Positions 11,309 through 23,023 of a DNA stretch of 64,000 bases are shown here, one piece after another; the first letter of the stretch is position 1; each line of letters begins with the position of its first letter. The position numbers were made by a program, and so were the translations under genes. A model generated the notes under the pieces. It saw only the letters and a program-made list of their open reading frames with translations. It had not been told where the DNA came from and searched no databases. Where the stretch lies: contig NC_084888.1 of NCBI RefSeq assembly GCF_958979055.1, positions 33,074,804 through 33,138,803 of the forward strand, written 5' to 3'. Source of the DNA: Alnus glutinosa. Taxonomy: Eukaryota > Streptophyta > Magnoliopsida > Fagales > Betulaceae.

Positions 11309-14300
11309 TCAATAACCCCAGTAATCATTACGGATTTCATCATCGAATTTCTTCTTCAGCTCAGGATGCTTCTCAAAGTATTCATTTGCAGTCATGGTGC
11401 TAATCTTTTTCTGTTGGAATAAATGAAACACTCTGAGAAATCATAAAATTTTGTGAGACTGAAGATGCAGAGAGTTCATTTTTATTACCTTCAGCTCTTG
11501 TACTTCAGCAATTTCCTTCTCCAAACGCTCAGACTCCTTCAAGGATTTCTCTTCTGCTTCTTTCAATTCCACCACCTGAATATTAAGTCAAGATATATGC
11601 ATATTAGATGCTAACATTTTAGAGTGCGATTGAGGGAGAGGGAGGGTGTATATCCATTGATCTTGTGTTAGTTCTCACCAGTGCCTCAAATTTAGGCTTG
11701 TATTGTGGAGTGACTGTGTCGACATACTTGGGGACCTCTATGCCTGCAAAACAGAAACAATTAAGAAATGGAAATATGGATAAGTATATAAACTTAAGAA
11801 AAATGAAAACCAAACTAAGAAAAAAAAGGCCTTTCGAAACAGAAACATGGAGTATTGGCAGACCATTAAAATTCATTATCTTGCTATTTGGTATTTGAAA
11901 CCATATAAGGAATATAATAAAAGTCCATTTGGCCCTCCGATTTCAAAAGTCAAAAGTGTGATTTTAAACAAAATCGTGGAAAGTGTATTGTTTGCGAGTG
12001 CTTTTTTTCACTCCTCTTCTCCCTAAAAAACGCAGCACTCGATCTCTCTTTCTCTCCACCAACCCGTGAGCTCCACCCCCCATTCAACTCTCATCTCTTC
12101 TTCACATAGGCTTGGCTTGGCATGGCATGGGTATGAGTTGGGTTTCATATTGAAGACAAAGAGCAAAAGTTGCAGGGGCTGAAACCATAGGGATGCTTTG
12201 CCTGTAGGGGTGTCGGTTTCGGCCTGATGGAGAGCCGGTTCTTTGTGGAGGCGAAGTCCTTCTAATTCTCGGTGGAAGCAGGGTCTGCCAAGCTTCGGGT
12301 GGAGGAAAAGAGGAAAGGGTTTTCAGGCACTGCTGTTTTCGGGTCGAGCTGCACTGCTTGGATGCTGTCGAGGGTGGAAGAAGTTTTGGGTAATCCTGGG
12401 ATCGAGGAATTCGTTAAATCCTTTAGGGAAGGGTCTAAGGCAACCATCACTCGGAGAGGTGAAAACAGGTCTGGGCGGTTCTTGGAGGTAGCTGTTTTCG
12501 ACGGAGGCCGGAGAGGACGTGTTCTCTTTCCTGAAGGTCGGGACGGGAGAGGGTGGAGCCGTGTTTCCAGGGAGCTGAGCAAAATTCTGGATTTTTTGGG
12601 AACCATGGTTGGGTCTTCGACTTCTGGCGGTCTACCTTCCTCTGGTGGTTTTTCGTCGGGCGTTAAGCTGGGGAAAGGATCAGGGCGTCCGTCGTTTGCG
12701 GAGGTGGTGAGTTCAGCAGCAACCGTCTCAGGAAATAGGGTTGCGGCAAAGATTGATGGAGATTGGCCTTTGCCGGTCAGGTGCGACGTGGAGAAGACGC
12801 AGCTGCAGGGAATGGAGATGGGGGCGGTCCGTCAGGTGAAAGACTGCTCCGTTCTGGAGGAGCAAGCGGTTGGCCCCTCGGGTATGGACCATCGTGTAGA
12901 TGATCATTTTAGGTCTCGAGGTTGTGTCTGTAGACCGGCTGGCGTGTCCAAGGATTCAGCTGTTGAGGGTGACGTTTCTCTGCAAGGGGATGGCGTGTTT
13001 GGAGTGTTAGAGAAGGTTTTTGAAATTCTGGGCCGCTTCTCCAAGGCTCTGGTTTGGGCCTGTGGCTTTTCAAAAAAGTTGGGCTCTAAGTCTTTGTTTG
13101 GGTTTAAACGTAGGGTGGGTTTTGTGGCGGGTCGGGTGCTTAAGAGGGTTAAGTCTGTTTTCAAAGGGTTTCAGGCTGGGGCTAAAGTGATTAAGCCCAA
13201 TGCCAAGTTGGATGCTGATTCGGGCCATAAGCTGTCTTCGGTTTCTGGTGCGATTTCGGGGCGGGGATCGGGTCCGGGGTGTCTTTAGTGTTAGGCGGAG
13301 GTCCATGGGAGCGCTCTTCAGCCGGACATGACGTCGGCGGCAGATCCTAGGGTGGATCTGGGTCTGTCACATTCTGGGGCTGGTTCTAGAGATTGGCAGC
13401 TCGTTCCAGTGGTCGAGTTGTCAATCAGGCTACCGTTCTTCCCCCCCTTTCGGCGCCGGTGTTGCGTCCTCCGGTGCTTCTGAGTGAGCTTCCTTTTGGG
13501 GTGCGGTCTTCTATGGTTTCAAGTTCTTCCGGTTCAGGGCTCATCCATCGGTAGGCAGTGGTTCTTTCGTCGGTTGGCTCTGTCTTGTTGAGGTCGGGCG
13601 TTGAGGAATTTCAGTTTGGTGAGCTTGGTGCCTCGTCTGGCGGTGCTGGGCATGCTTCCGTCGGCGTTGCTTTTGGTGCTCCTTCAGGATCTCTCCTTCG
13701 GCAGGCAGTGGTGCATTCAGATGCCCCTGCCTTGGTAAGGAGTTTTGGTGGGGATCCTCTTTTTGGGAAGTTCAGAGGTCCTCTCGGGGTTTCGGCTTCC
13801 ATTCCCCCTTTTCAGTGGGTCTTGTTTCCTCAGTCGCCAAGGCCGTTCTCCTCAGTGTTTGGGTGCCCCCAGTTACCTGGTTTGTCGTCTGGGGTCTTTG
13901 AGGTGGGGGAATTTTCAAAGGGGATTGATCCGAAGGAAAGTAGTGTTGTTTACCCCAGGGTAGTGAAAGATAGTAGGTCGTGTTTTCGCACGATGGGGGT
14001 TTTGGTCGTGGGATCTGATCAGAAGGGATTTTTGGATTTTTTGGCTTTGATTGAGGATGAGCGCTATGACTCTGATTCCCATCCTAAGAAGGAGAAGGAG
14101 ATAAAAAGGAATAAGGGGAAAAGAGAGGTCAAGAATCTAGAATGTACTCTTAATTTCGATGCCAGGGGAGTGGGTTCTAGCCGGGTTAGGGGCAAGAAGT
14201 TGGGGATTTGATGTAGTATTTCTTCTTTTGTTGTTTTTTTTTTAATGTGGTGTCCTTTTTGTATACTTCCTGTATGCTTAGGGGCGCCTTTTACGCTTTT

Positions 14301-16369
14301 TTATGCTATTTTATTTATTACCTATCAAAAGAAAATGTAGAAATTTTTTCAGTTTGCTGGTAAGGGAGTGCGCTTTTAAAAACGCACAATTTTAAAGGCT
14401 AAAATGCGATTTTAAAGGCCAAATCGCAATTTTACCAAATGTAAAACTAAGTTTTTAAAAATAACGTTTTCAAATCGTACGCTATGAAATCGCTATTTTT
14501 AAATCGCAAGTTTTGAAACCGCAAATCTAAAACGGACCTTAAGTTAGATATCACATTCCTGCTGCCTATATGCATCTAGGTACGCCTATAAGCCTATAAC
14601 TACCTAGAGAGATGCAACTAATGCGACAATTGAATACTAGTGCAAATTTTTGAGTGTGCTCAAGAAGGATAATCAGGTAATTAAGCAGGCAGTGATAATC
14701 AGCATTGTAGCAGATTTTCTTTGTGAATGATTAGAAAGGGGCCCTAATAATGCGTTTCCTAACTTCATCGATGCACAAGCATAAGCTGATTAGAGCCAAT
14801 TCAAGCTCCTCTATACAAGAATTCTCATTTACTTTTCCCCCTCCCCCCCTAATTTTGTTTTCCTCCAGCTCAGTACAAAAAGAACAGAATGGACAATCTA
14901 TTCTACAACATAGAACAAGAGCATGCCACATGATTAAATTAAGCAACAAAGCAACCAGCATAAGGACATTGATTAAGCACATGGCATCTAAAATAAATAG
15001 CACCAAGATACGCTAACTAACAGAAGTTAATAAAGATAAATAATAAAATAAATAGTTAAGAACACTACTAGGTACTGGAATGATTAACCTAAATGGACCA
15101 ACAAAATGGGCTCTAAAGATAAAAGTTGACCCAAAAACACATACAACTAAAAGCCAATTATTGCAATCAGTTAACTCGGCTAATAATGAGCACATAAAAC
15201 TTTTTTAAAAAATTGAATAAAAGCAAGCTAACAACATAATTACATATAGAATGCAAGCAAGACTGCAACAGAATCATCTGATCACAAAGATGCAGAGATC
15301 ATATGCAAAGGCCAAAGAGTTCAAATAAAAGTCAAAAACGATGCGTGATGGAAATATAATTTCACAAAGTGCACCTCAATTATACAAAGACCATAAGGAT
15401 GATGCAACTATATTAACAAAATGTTACCACACAAAACTAATAAATATGGGGAGTGAATACACCAGTAAGTTAGGAAACATACTGTCATAAGCCTCTTTGT
15501 ACATATCCACCAAGCGCGATCCAATTCCTTTTCTATAATACTCCCAATCTATGGGTTCAGGTTCCTGCTTGAAGTGAAAATCAACAATTCAAAATCAATA
15601 GCTAGTAAGGTAAAAAGGCAGGCTAATCGATTATCACTCTCTTGTTATACAAAGCCACACATAAAATGCTCCTTTGAATTGCTTCATGCAGCATTAGATG
15701 GATCGCATGTCATGTCTTTTATCATATTACTGTAGCTCCAAGTTAAACAACAACTGCATTAGGCTTTGTAAAGCAAGAATTTCGTTTTTCTTTGATATCA
15801 AACAATGCCAAAATTTTGCGTTCCAAAAACTTCCCTTTGTTTTCTTTACCACATTTCTAAGCAACCAAAAACAGAACATAACAAAAATCATAAAAAAATA
15901 AAAGAAAAATCACAACACGAACCACTCACAAATTATACATTTTTCATTTTCTACCACAAACCACATGCCGAAGAAATCCATTTCCAAAACCAACAAAAAG
16001 ATATTGGCCAAATAAAAAATAAAAATCAAAATCAAAACTCTAAATAAAATAAACCCAAGTCATCCAACCCAACGCAGAACAATCTCCGATGCATCATCAA
16101 GAAAAAAACTAAAATTAAAATAAAAAAATCTAGAAATGACAAAGATCTAAACTAAATTCACCGATATACTCATGAGAGAGAAAGGGGGTGGTTTGGACCT
16201 GGCTAAACTTGGTCTGGAGCGTTGAGTTGACCTCGTCGAAGGCGCGGCGAAGAGTGGAGAACTCTTTGCGAGCCTCATCGGAGACCAGTAGCTTTGCCAT
16301 CCCGTCCCAGTCTATGGTCCTCGACGCCTTCAGCGCTACATCGGCCACTTTCTTTCCCGCTCCGCTCAT
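11309..16369 (-). CDS. ATPQ: ATP synthase subunit d, mitochondrial
   Basis: Five exons on the minus strand in transcript order: 16199-16369, 15483-15564, 11679-11743, 11489-11575 and 11309-11410. Together they encode 168 residues, the usual length of the plant protein. Subunit d is part of the peripheral stalk of mitochondrial F1Fo ATP synthase and holds the catalytic head still against the rotor. The protein starts MSGAGKKVADVALKASR and contains the family stretches TIDWDGMAKLL, EPEPIDWEYYRKGIG, VPKYVDTVTPQYKPKFEAL and, near the C-terminus, MTANEYFEKHPELKKKFD. All junctions are GT-AG and keep frame. The in-frame ATG upstream (MTEKMSG) is less likely as the start. Intron 2 is about 3.7 kb because of nested mobile elements. 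It resembles At3g52300. Confidence 0.96.
11920..14541. mobile_element. hAT-like MITE split by a LINE
   Basis: The left remnant (11920-12010: AAGTCCATTTGG, CGATTTCAAAAG) and the right remnant (14370-14541: CTTTTGAAACCGC-like, AAACGGACCTTAAG) form imperfect inverted ends rich in AAATCGCA motifs. The same motif-rich family appears at about 20440-20716 and 50258-50521. The LINE in between was probably inserted later. No certain TSD. Confidence 0.55.
12010..14345 (+). mobile_element. ORF1-only LINE derivative in intron 2 of the ATP synthase d gene
   Basis: Open frames at 12272-13288 and 13558-14211 together look like a decayed plant LINE ORF1 product: a conserved N-terminal block (RVEEVLGNPGIEEFVKS, GWSRVSRELSKILDFLG), then a basic low-complexity part with a PSFAEVV motif. 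About 40 bases after the last frame comes the family tail (GTATACTTCCTGTATGCTTA, GGGGCGCCTTTTACGC, ending CCTATCAAAAG). There is no endonuclease or reverse-transcriptase region between them, so it cannot be autonomous. It lies antisense to its host gene. Confidence 0.75.
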
Positions 16370-17079
16370 TTTCTCGGTCACTTTCTCGGAAAAATCTCAG
16401 ACCCGAATGTGCTGCCAGATGCCGATGCCTGGTTGTGGTGCCCTTCTGTTGTTATTGGTGGCGGAGGAGGAATGGTGTGCCCTGTGTTTGGGTTGGGCTT
16501 GAAATGTGGGCCAGGGCCCATTTTAGATTGGGAGGGTCGTGTAATCGAGACCAGCCTAATAATTTCACTTTAGCTTGGGCCGAGAGTGTGGTCATGGCCC
16601 AAATTGTCAAACGCAAAACCAGTTTATTTTCTAGTATATTAAAATTAAAGTAAGGTTATCTATAAAAAAAAAAAAAAAAAAAAAAATTAAAGTAAGGTTA
16701 GATACTATATATTTATCCTATAATTGTTTAATAATGTTAAAGTGGCACTCTAAATTAACCATTAAATTTATTTTTCTTTATATATATATATATATTTAAC
16801 AATTATTAATTCAATAATTATTTGTAAATGTCACGTCAGCCTTATTGAATGAATGTTTGATAGAATTATAGTATTTAACATTTTTTTTCCTTTCTTTTTT
16901 AATTTAAAAATGATTAATCCAAGGGTTAGTTGAGAATTCCACATTAGCCTTGTCAAATAGAATTACAATATTTAACATTTTTCTACAAATTATATTGAAC
17001 AATTTCATATTGAACTATGTAATTGGTAGTAATCTTGACTAATAAACTTTTTTTTTAAAAAAAAGAAAAAAGTGTTGTT
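16370..17079. other. Upstream region of the ATP synthase d gene
   Basis: It should contain the 5' UTR and promoter of the minus-strand gene starting at 16369. I see A-rich and TA-dinucleotide tracts (16663-16686, 16779-16797) but no gene and no motif I would defend. Confidence 0.4.
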
Positions 17080-17288
17080 AGGGATATTACAGTTTTATTA
17101 CAAATTCCTTACAAATTGATGTGACACTTACCACATCAGCTACTAGACAATTAAATTTGATTGTAGCTGGCATGACAGTGTCATGTGAACTGTTACGTCA
17201 ATTTGTAAGTTCACGTGGACTTTTTACATTAGTTTAATGAACTACAACGTCAATTTGTATAGGATTGTAATGAAAGCTATAGTACCTC
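17080..17288. mobile_element. MITE, family shared with 35240-35408
   Basis: The left end (GGGATATTACAGTTTTATTA, then CAAATTCCTTACAAATTG) matches the inverted right end (CAATTTGTATAGGATTGTAA, then TGAAAGCTATAGTACCTC). The interior has repeated CAATTTGTAAG and CACGTGGA motifs. A second member is at 35240-35408. Confidence 0.75.
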
Positions 17289-17380
17289 AAATCAAACAAA
17301 CACAAATTTAATGAACAATTTAGATTATTGCTAGCATTAGTTAAGTTCTCCATATTTAAGAAAGTGTCCATCTTTAATTA

Positions 17381-17939
17381 TGCTCTATTTATTTCGACAT
17401 AAAATATTTTCAATGAAATTATTTTTTAGAAAAATAATTTTCCTGTAAATATTTTATAGCGTTTGGCTCGTACGAAAAAAATCACTAACGGCGTAAAACG
17501 GAATCTGGCAACCGTCACCGGATTCCAGCCAGGCAGGAATTTGATTTGCCAGAATTAGGCAGTCGCCGGATTCCGCAGAAATTTCCAAATTCTGGTTGTA
17601 CTGGTTGGATTCTTGCTAGTTTGGCCGGAATCCGAAAACGGTCGGAATCTGGTCCGCCAGAATTCGACAATCCAATACTAAAATTCGGGAATCTTCGACA
17701 GTAAAGTCGTATTACCAACAAACTCCAGTACTCGATAATGGATGATTCCCACAAACGTGCGTGCAATAACGAAGAGTTTAAATCCAAAAAACAATTTAAA
17801 GTTTTAATTATAAATCGTTTTTCAAAAATTAAAGAATATTTTACGGTCAAAATGAAAATGATTTCTATTGGCCATTTTTTTTGCCCTCACCAAACATTGG
17901 AAAATGCCAAAAACATTTTACGCCAAAACAAACGGAGCA
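17381..17939. mobile_element. Non-autonomous DNA transposon with a core of repeated GAATC/CCGGA motifs
   Basis: The left end (TGCTCTATTTATTTCGACAT, then AAAATATTTTC) is mirrored at the right end (GAAAATGCC, then AACATTTTACGCCAAAACAA, then ACGGAGCA). The core at 17500-17700 is unusually GC-rich for this region and carries many variants of CCGGATTC/GAATCCG on both strands. No coding potential. Confidence 0.65.
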
Positions 17940-18308
17940 TTAGATTGATTCGTACCATTTAGTTCATTGCCTTAATTTCTAAGCTTTGATTATTATTAGA
18001 AGTATCAGAAGCTTTGTATTGAGAATGCAATTTTTGTTTTTCAAGAATAATAAAAGTTTGACATCTTTTTCATCTCTTTTAACAAGTTATTTTTATAGTT
18101 TATTCGAGTTTTAGCATTGATCGAAGACGCATGTATTCTTCATTTTTATCGCTTCCTCTACGTGAAGTTCAATCTAGCTTTATGGAATTGACATTGATCA
18201 ATTAGGGTTATATTGTAATTTTGACAGATAGAGTGAGCTTCCTGTATAAAGTTTATGAAGTTAAAAGGAAAAATGAAATAGAAAAGAGTCCATATTATAA
18301 TAATAATA

Positions 18309-18490
18309 GAGAAATGATCCCTACACTCATTTCTCACAACAGCCTCACAACAAGCTGATGTGGCTGGTAATATTTTATTAATTTTTTTGTTTTGTTTTCT
18401 TTTCTTTTTGTAAAAAAATAATAAAATAATATCAGCCACGTCAGCTTGTTGTGGAGCTGTTGTGAGAAATAAGTGTAGGGATCATTTCTC
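18309..18490. mobile_element. MITE with about 60-bp terminal inverted repeats
   Basis: Left arm GAGAAATGATCCCTACACTC, then ATTTCTCACAACAGC and ACAACAAGCTGATGTGGCTG. Its near-perfect inverse covers 18432-18490. The flanks are ATAATAATA on both sides, compatible with a 9-bp Mutator-type duplication but low in complexity. Confidence 0.85.
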
Positions 18491-19212
18491 ATAATAATAA
18501 TAAAAAAACTTATGAATTTATTTTGCTAATAAATCATTGAAAAATCCTAGATTTAATTAAGAACTTTATACATAATACCATAAAGCTTGGAACAATGTAA
18601 GTTTATTTGCGAAATCTAACTTAAAACTGTGGAAAGAAATTAAATTATTTTGTGGGGATTGTAATTTTTGAAATTATTTAATGATATAAAAGTTGAGAAA
18701 TTGAATTAAAAGAGAGGAAACTGAAAAAATTGATGTTAATTATGTCACACATTATTCATATGTTTAAACAACACCTTTCTCATTACAATATGATACATTA
18801 ATTAATTAAACACGCCAATAACATGTAATTAGCTCTCTATTATGTGTGTATATATATATATATATATATAGAGTAGGGTTGGAGCTGATTATTTATCAAT
18901 AAATTTCACTTTTAATGCTCCATATATGCATGTGACTTACACTTAACGTTTCCTATGTAAATTATAAGCAACCTATATATGAATATTAAATAAAAAGTTT
19001 ATTTCTGTAGTGGGAAAAAGCAAAAAAAATGGTTGGAGTGGTTCACAATTTAGCATTTGACCTTGAGATTTCAATGTCACTCTTTTGGCGGATGTGAAAA
19101 GGGAGAGACATATATGGGCGGATGGGCCACACGTTTGTTAAAATGATACTGCTCCTCTCCTTTTAGCGGCATAGAAAGAAATATTGGAGTTTTGTTGGGT
19201 TCTTTTTCTTTT

Positions 19213-19619
19213 TGGAAAATTACACGGATCCTTTTCAAATTATCATTCAATTGTGTCAATGTCTTTCAAACGGAAAATGATTTGTGAGGGACAACTAATC
19301 GTCCTCCAACCCCCTATTTGTATTAAAATACACTTATTTAATGAAAAGAGTAGGCAAGGGGACAGTTTGCATATCAGGGCCCCCTTCAAACTATCAATTA
19401 TGTCAATGTCTTCTCTCAAACTACTAAAACATGTCAATGTCCATCTTAAGATCAACAAAAAGACAAAAATGACTATAAATTTTTTTCAATAAGACAAAAC
19501 TATCCTTATAAATTCGAAAAAAATAAAATAAAAAATAAATTAAGGAATGAACGAAAAATAAATACAAAAAAAAAAATCGAATTTTTTTTTTAAAGAAAAA
19601 ACAAACGAAAAAATATTTG

Positions 19620-19676
<57 letters not shown>

Positions 19677-19900
19677 AGTGAAAAAAAACCTATTTTTATT
19701 TTTTGTTTTTTGTTGTTGTATAATTTTTTTTTTAAAAAAAATAAAAAAATTAATGATTTTATTAAGGGTATTTTTGTTATTAGGGGAGATATTGACATTT
19801 TTCGGTAGTTTAGAGAACGAGATTGACACAATTGGTAGTTTGGAGGAGACATTGACAATGAGATGATAGTTTGAGGGATTATATGTACTTTTTTCTTTTA
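19213..19900. mobile_element. Large foldback element with an AT microsatellite core
   Basis: The arms at 19213-19470 and 19750-19900 are inverted copies rich in TGTCAATGTCT and TTCAAACTA motifs, for example CTCAAACTACTAAAACATGT on the left against ACATTTTTCGGTAGTTTAGAG-like sequence on the right. The centre has A/T runs and an (AT)n tract at about 19628-19668. No gene. Confidence 0.6.
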
Positions 19901-20439
19901 TTTTTATATCAATTGTGAAACATTATAAATAAACTATTAAGTATAGATGTGCGAGTGTAATAATTAAAAAAATTGAGTCTGAAAAAATGGTTAATACAAT
20001 GAGTTAAACTCATAATTTTAAACTTTTAAGTTGAGTAGGATCCCGATTCCCGACCCTATTGAAAAGTAATATACATGTACGGATTGCTCAAATTTCACTA
20101 AATGAAATAAAATTCAATTAAATAATTAAGTAAAAGTCTGCGTTAATATATCAAATACTGATTAAATGGTTAAATTTCATAAACGTCGATTCACACGCGT
20201 GGTTGAATAGGTCTTGATCGAACGAGTTTCGAGTTCAATCTTTATCAATTGAATTGTCTCTTAATGCTTTCAACCTGATGAGTTGTAATTATTGTGGCGT
20301 CTTGTGTACTCAAAAAGCTCTCACAAAATATTTTGAAATTTCAATTTTAGTTGGGTGATTTTTAAATTGAATCCATCTCTATCTAATGTATATATCATTT
20401 TCTGCAACTTTTCTTGGCATGCATGTTGATGTAGCTATC

Positions 20440-20990
20440 TGTAAACTATTCTTCTCGTTTGAATGCGACCATGTCTAAGAATTGTTCAATTTTGAACAAA
20501 ATCGCAAAAAGTGTATTGTTTGAAAATTAAATGAGTTTTTTAAACAGTATGATTTGAAAACGTAGAATAATTTGTATTTTTAAATGATAAGTAAAAGGGT
20601 GAAAACATATCATCTAAAGGTAAAATTGTAAATTTTAAACATCAAATCGCGATTTAATCAAATTCTTATTTGCACGTTTTAGAGTCGTTAACAGTAAATC
20701 CAAACGAATCCTAAACCACTAGTCATGAGTATCTATGGCTCAGAAAGTACAAGAATGGAGTTAATTAACAAGTAGAAATTGGTCAAGATCTATCAGCTTG
20801 CTGGTTTGACAAATCGCAATTTAATTAACCTAATGCTTATTCGTGTTTTCAAATTGCACGTTTTAAAGTCGTTAACGGTAAACTCAAACCCTTAAACCAC
20901 TAGTCATGAGTCTAAGGCTCAAAAAAAACAAAAATGGAGTTAATTAACAAGAAGAGATTGGTCAAGATCGACCAGCTTGCCAGTCTGACA
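20440..20990. repeat. AAATCGCA-rich element with a tandem duplication
   Basis: From 20440 the sequence resembles the hAT-like MITE family (ACAAAATCGCAAAAAGTGTA). Two direct copies follow, about 20645-20810 and 20811-20990. They share AAACCACTAGTCATGAGT, ATGGAGTTAATTAACAAG and the TTGGTCAAGATC block. Confidence 0.6.
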
Positions 20991-21312
20991 AGGTAACTCA
21001 TGAATATGTATAGAAGATAAAGTTAGGTCTTTGATACAAGAATATATAGCATAGACTTAGAATAATTAAGGATAAGGACAACCTTAATTAATTCCTACAT
21101 TTTTTTTTTTTTTTCTTAGCTCCTTTTCTCGTAAGATTACTGGTAGGGAAAAGGTTTCACTTGTCAATTATGACAACAGAAACAACATCATTGCTCATAT
21201 ATATCTACCATAACTAATTAAATTACTTTATTTCAAATCTTCTGATCAGTATGTTCTTCCCCCACTTGGAAGATAATTAGAGTTTTGTCGATGGTCGATC
21301 GGTCCAGCCTGT

Positions 21313-23023
21313 TCATGTCCAAAGAGGTTCCCAGGCCGTGCCCAAATTGCTGTCGTCCAAAAAACAGCTTGTGTCAGCGTACGGCGGCTGTTGCTGAAAG
21401 CTGTGGTCTTGAGATTGTGTCATTTCCATGCAAATTAAGGCAACCAAATTGGCTTGCTGGTACTGCATGTTCACCAGCTCAGCTTGCGCCTTGGCCAATT
21501 GCCCTTGGAGCTCGCTAACTTGTTTCTGAAGCTGACTGATTGCGCCGGCGCAGCCGTAGACTGGGTCTCGAATCCTGGCATTTGCTTCATAAACCATGCT
21601 GCTCACTGCATCTGCTCTTTGATCCTCTGGAAGTTCCTGAAATTTTTAGTCATTGTATTTGTAAGTAATTGGAAGATTAATCTAACCTCCTCACATAACC
21701 TATAATTAAGCTATAACATGTATTTTGGACACATTAATTTCAGCTTAACACACGGGATTGGAGGAAATTCCTCTTCAAACCAGTTTAGGAAAAACTTTGT
21801 CAATCCGGTCATTATCTTCTCACAAATGTATAATAGTTGTACGAGTGATTAGTTGATATAGCGTATTTTAAGTGGTTAGCATGAGAAGATATTTAAAACA
21901 CGTTATTACGACAACCAATATAAAATGGAGTGTGATAAAAGGGTGCGAAGATGAAAATGAGAATAAGAGTGAAAACATGCGTGGTTCAAAATTTTGGAGT
22001 GAATTTACAAGAATTAATGGCTCTTGATTTGTGATGTGATCCTTGCCCCACCACTTGGGGTGTGAAAACATATGTACATTTGTAGCTCAACAAGAAGAAG
22101 GGGTTTTCTATATGGTTGTCTATAATAATGGGACTAAAAATCATAGCTTTGTTACCTAACTTTGACCCTTGTCTATAAGCTAATTATATTGTAGTTAGTT
22201 ATGATTATGGGCAATTAATCCAACTTTTTAAATATTCTCAAAAAATAAAAAAAAAATAAAAAAAAAAATTCCAAACTTTTTAAAGCTTGCATAGTTTTAG
22301 TTTAGTTTATTATGATCCCCAATTCGACTTCATGATTGTGTTAAATAAAGCATGTTTTGGTTTGCCTTTAATTGGAGAAGCTGAAAAGGCCCCCACTTGA
22401 AGATTGAAAGCTAACAACCATAGACATTTTAGAGAATAAAGTTGCATCCCTATGGCTATCGGTTGACCTTGCTTTATTCATGTAGATGAGGTGATGTAGA
22501 GTTAAAATTACCCTACCTAAAAATCTAAAATAAAATAATTAATTATCAAGTTTTAAGATATCAAGAATAATTGGAATTTTGATTCAAATGGGTAAAAATA
22601 TGATGTAAATATTTGGTTGAATTTCACCCAAAAAGAAAGGAAAATATCAAATAATTACAAAACAACAAAATTAACCTGCAAGAACTTGCTGATGTTGCTA
22701 GCTCCAAAGACCCTATGAGCAATGGTGAACTTGAATGGCTCAGTCGGAGGGAAATATGGAGCTAAAACACATTTCTCGCCGCATCGGCGACGGAGGATCT
22801 TGCAGGCGGCGCAGGGGCTAAGCACAACCGGCGGAGGAGAAGATTGCTGAGAAGGCGAAGGAAAAGTAGTTGGAGAAGATTGCTGAGAAGGCGAAGGAAA
22901 AGTAGTTGGAGAAGATTGCTGAGAAAGTGAAGGAAAAGTAGACGGAGAGTTGGAGAAGGGAGAGGGAACTGTTATCGGCGTTAGCGGCGGCGGTGACGAT
23001 GCAGTTTTGCCCTTGTACTCCAT
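21313..23023 (-). CDS. LBD: LOB-domain transcription factor, LBD1/LBD11 type
   Basis: Two exons on the minus strand, 22676-23023 and 21313-21636, with a 1039-bp intron at the position typical of the family (after FLQ, before ELPEDQR); 223 residues. LOB-domain proteins are plant-specific nuclear DNA-binding regulators of organ boundaries and of meristem or cambium growth. The C block has the four zinc-coordinating cysteines in C-x2-C-x6-C-x3-C spacing (C71, C74, C81, C85). The GAS block follows (FGASN at the exon end). Exon 2 carries DPVYGCAG and the leucine-zipper-like coil ISQLQKQVSELQGQLAKAQ, which marks class I members. The N-terminus before the LOB domain is rich in Ser/Pro and contains three 12-residue repeats. 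The wording of the domain is closest to Arabidopsis LBD1 and LBD11; I cannot decide between them. Confidence 0.94.
22832..22939 (-). repeat. 36-bp minisatellite in the LBD coding sequence, three copies
   Basis: Three head-to-tail 36-bp units encode residues 29-64 as TFPSLSQQSSPT, TFPSPSQQSSPT and TFPSPSQQSSPP. The length is a multiple of three, so changes in copy number keep the frame and lengthen or shorten only the disordered N-terminal arm. Confidence 0.9.
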
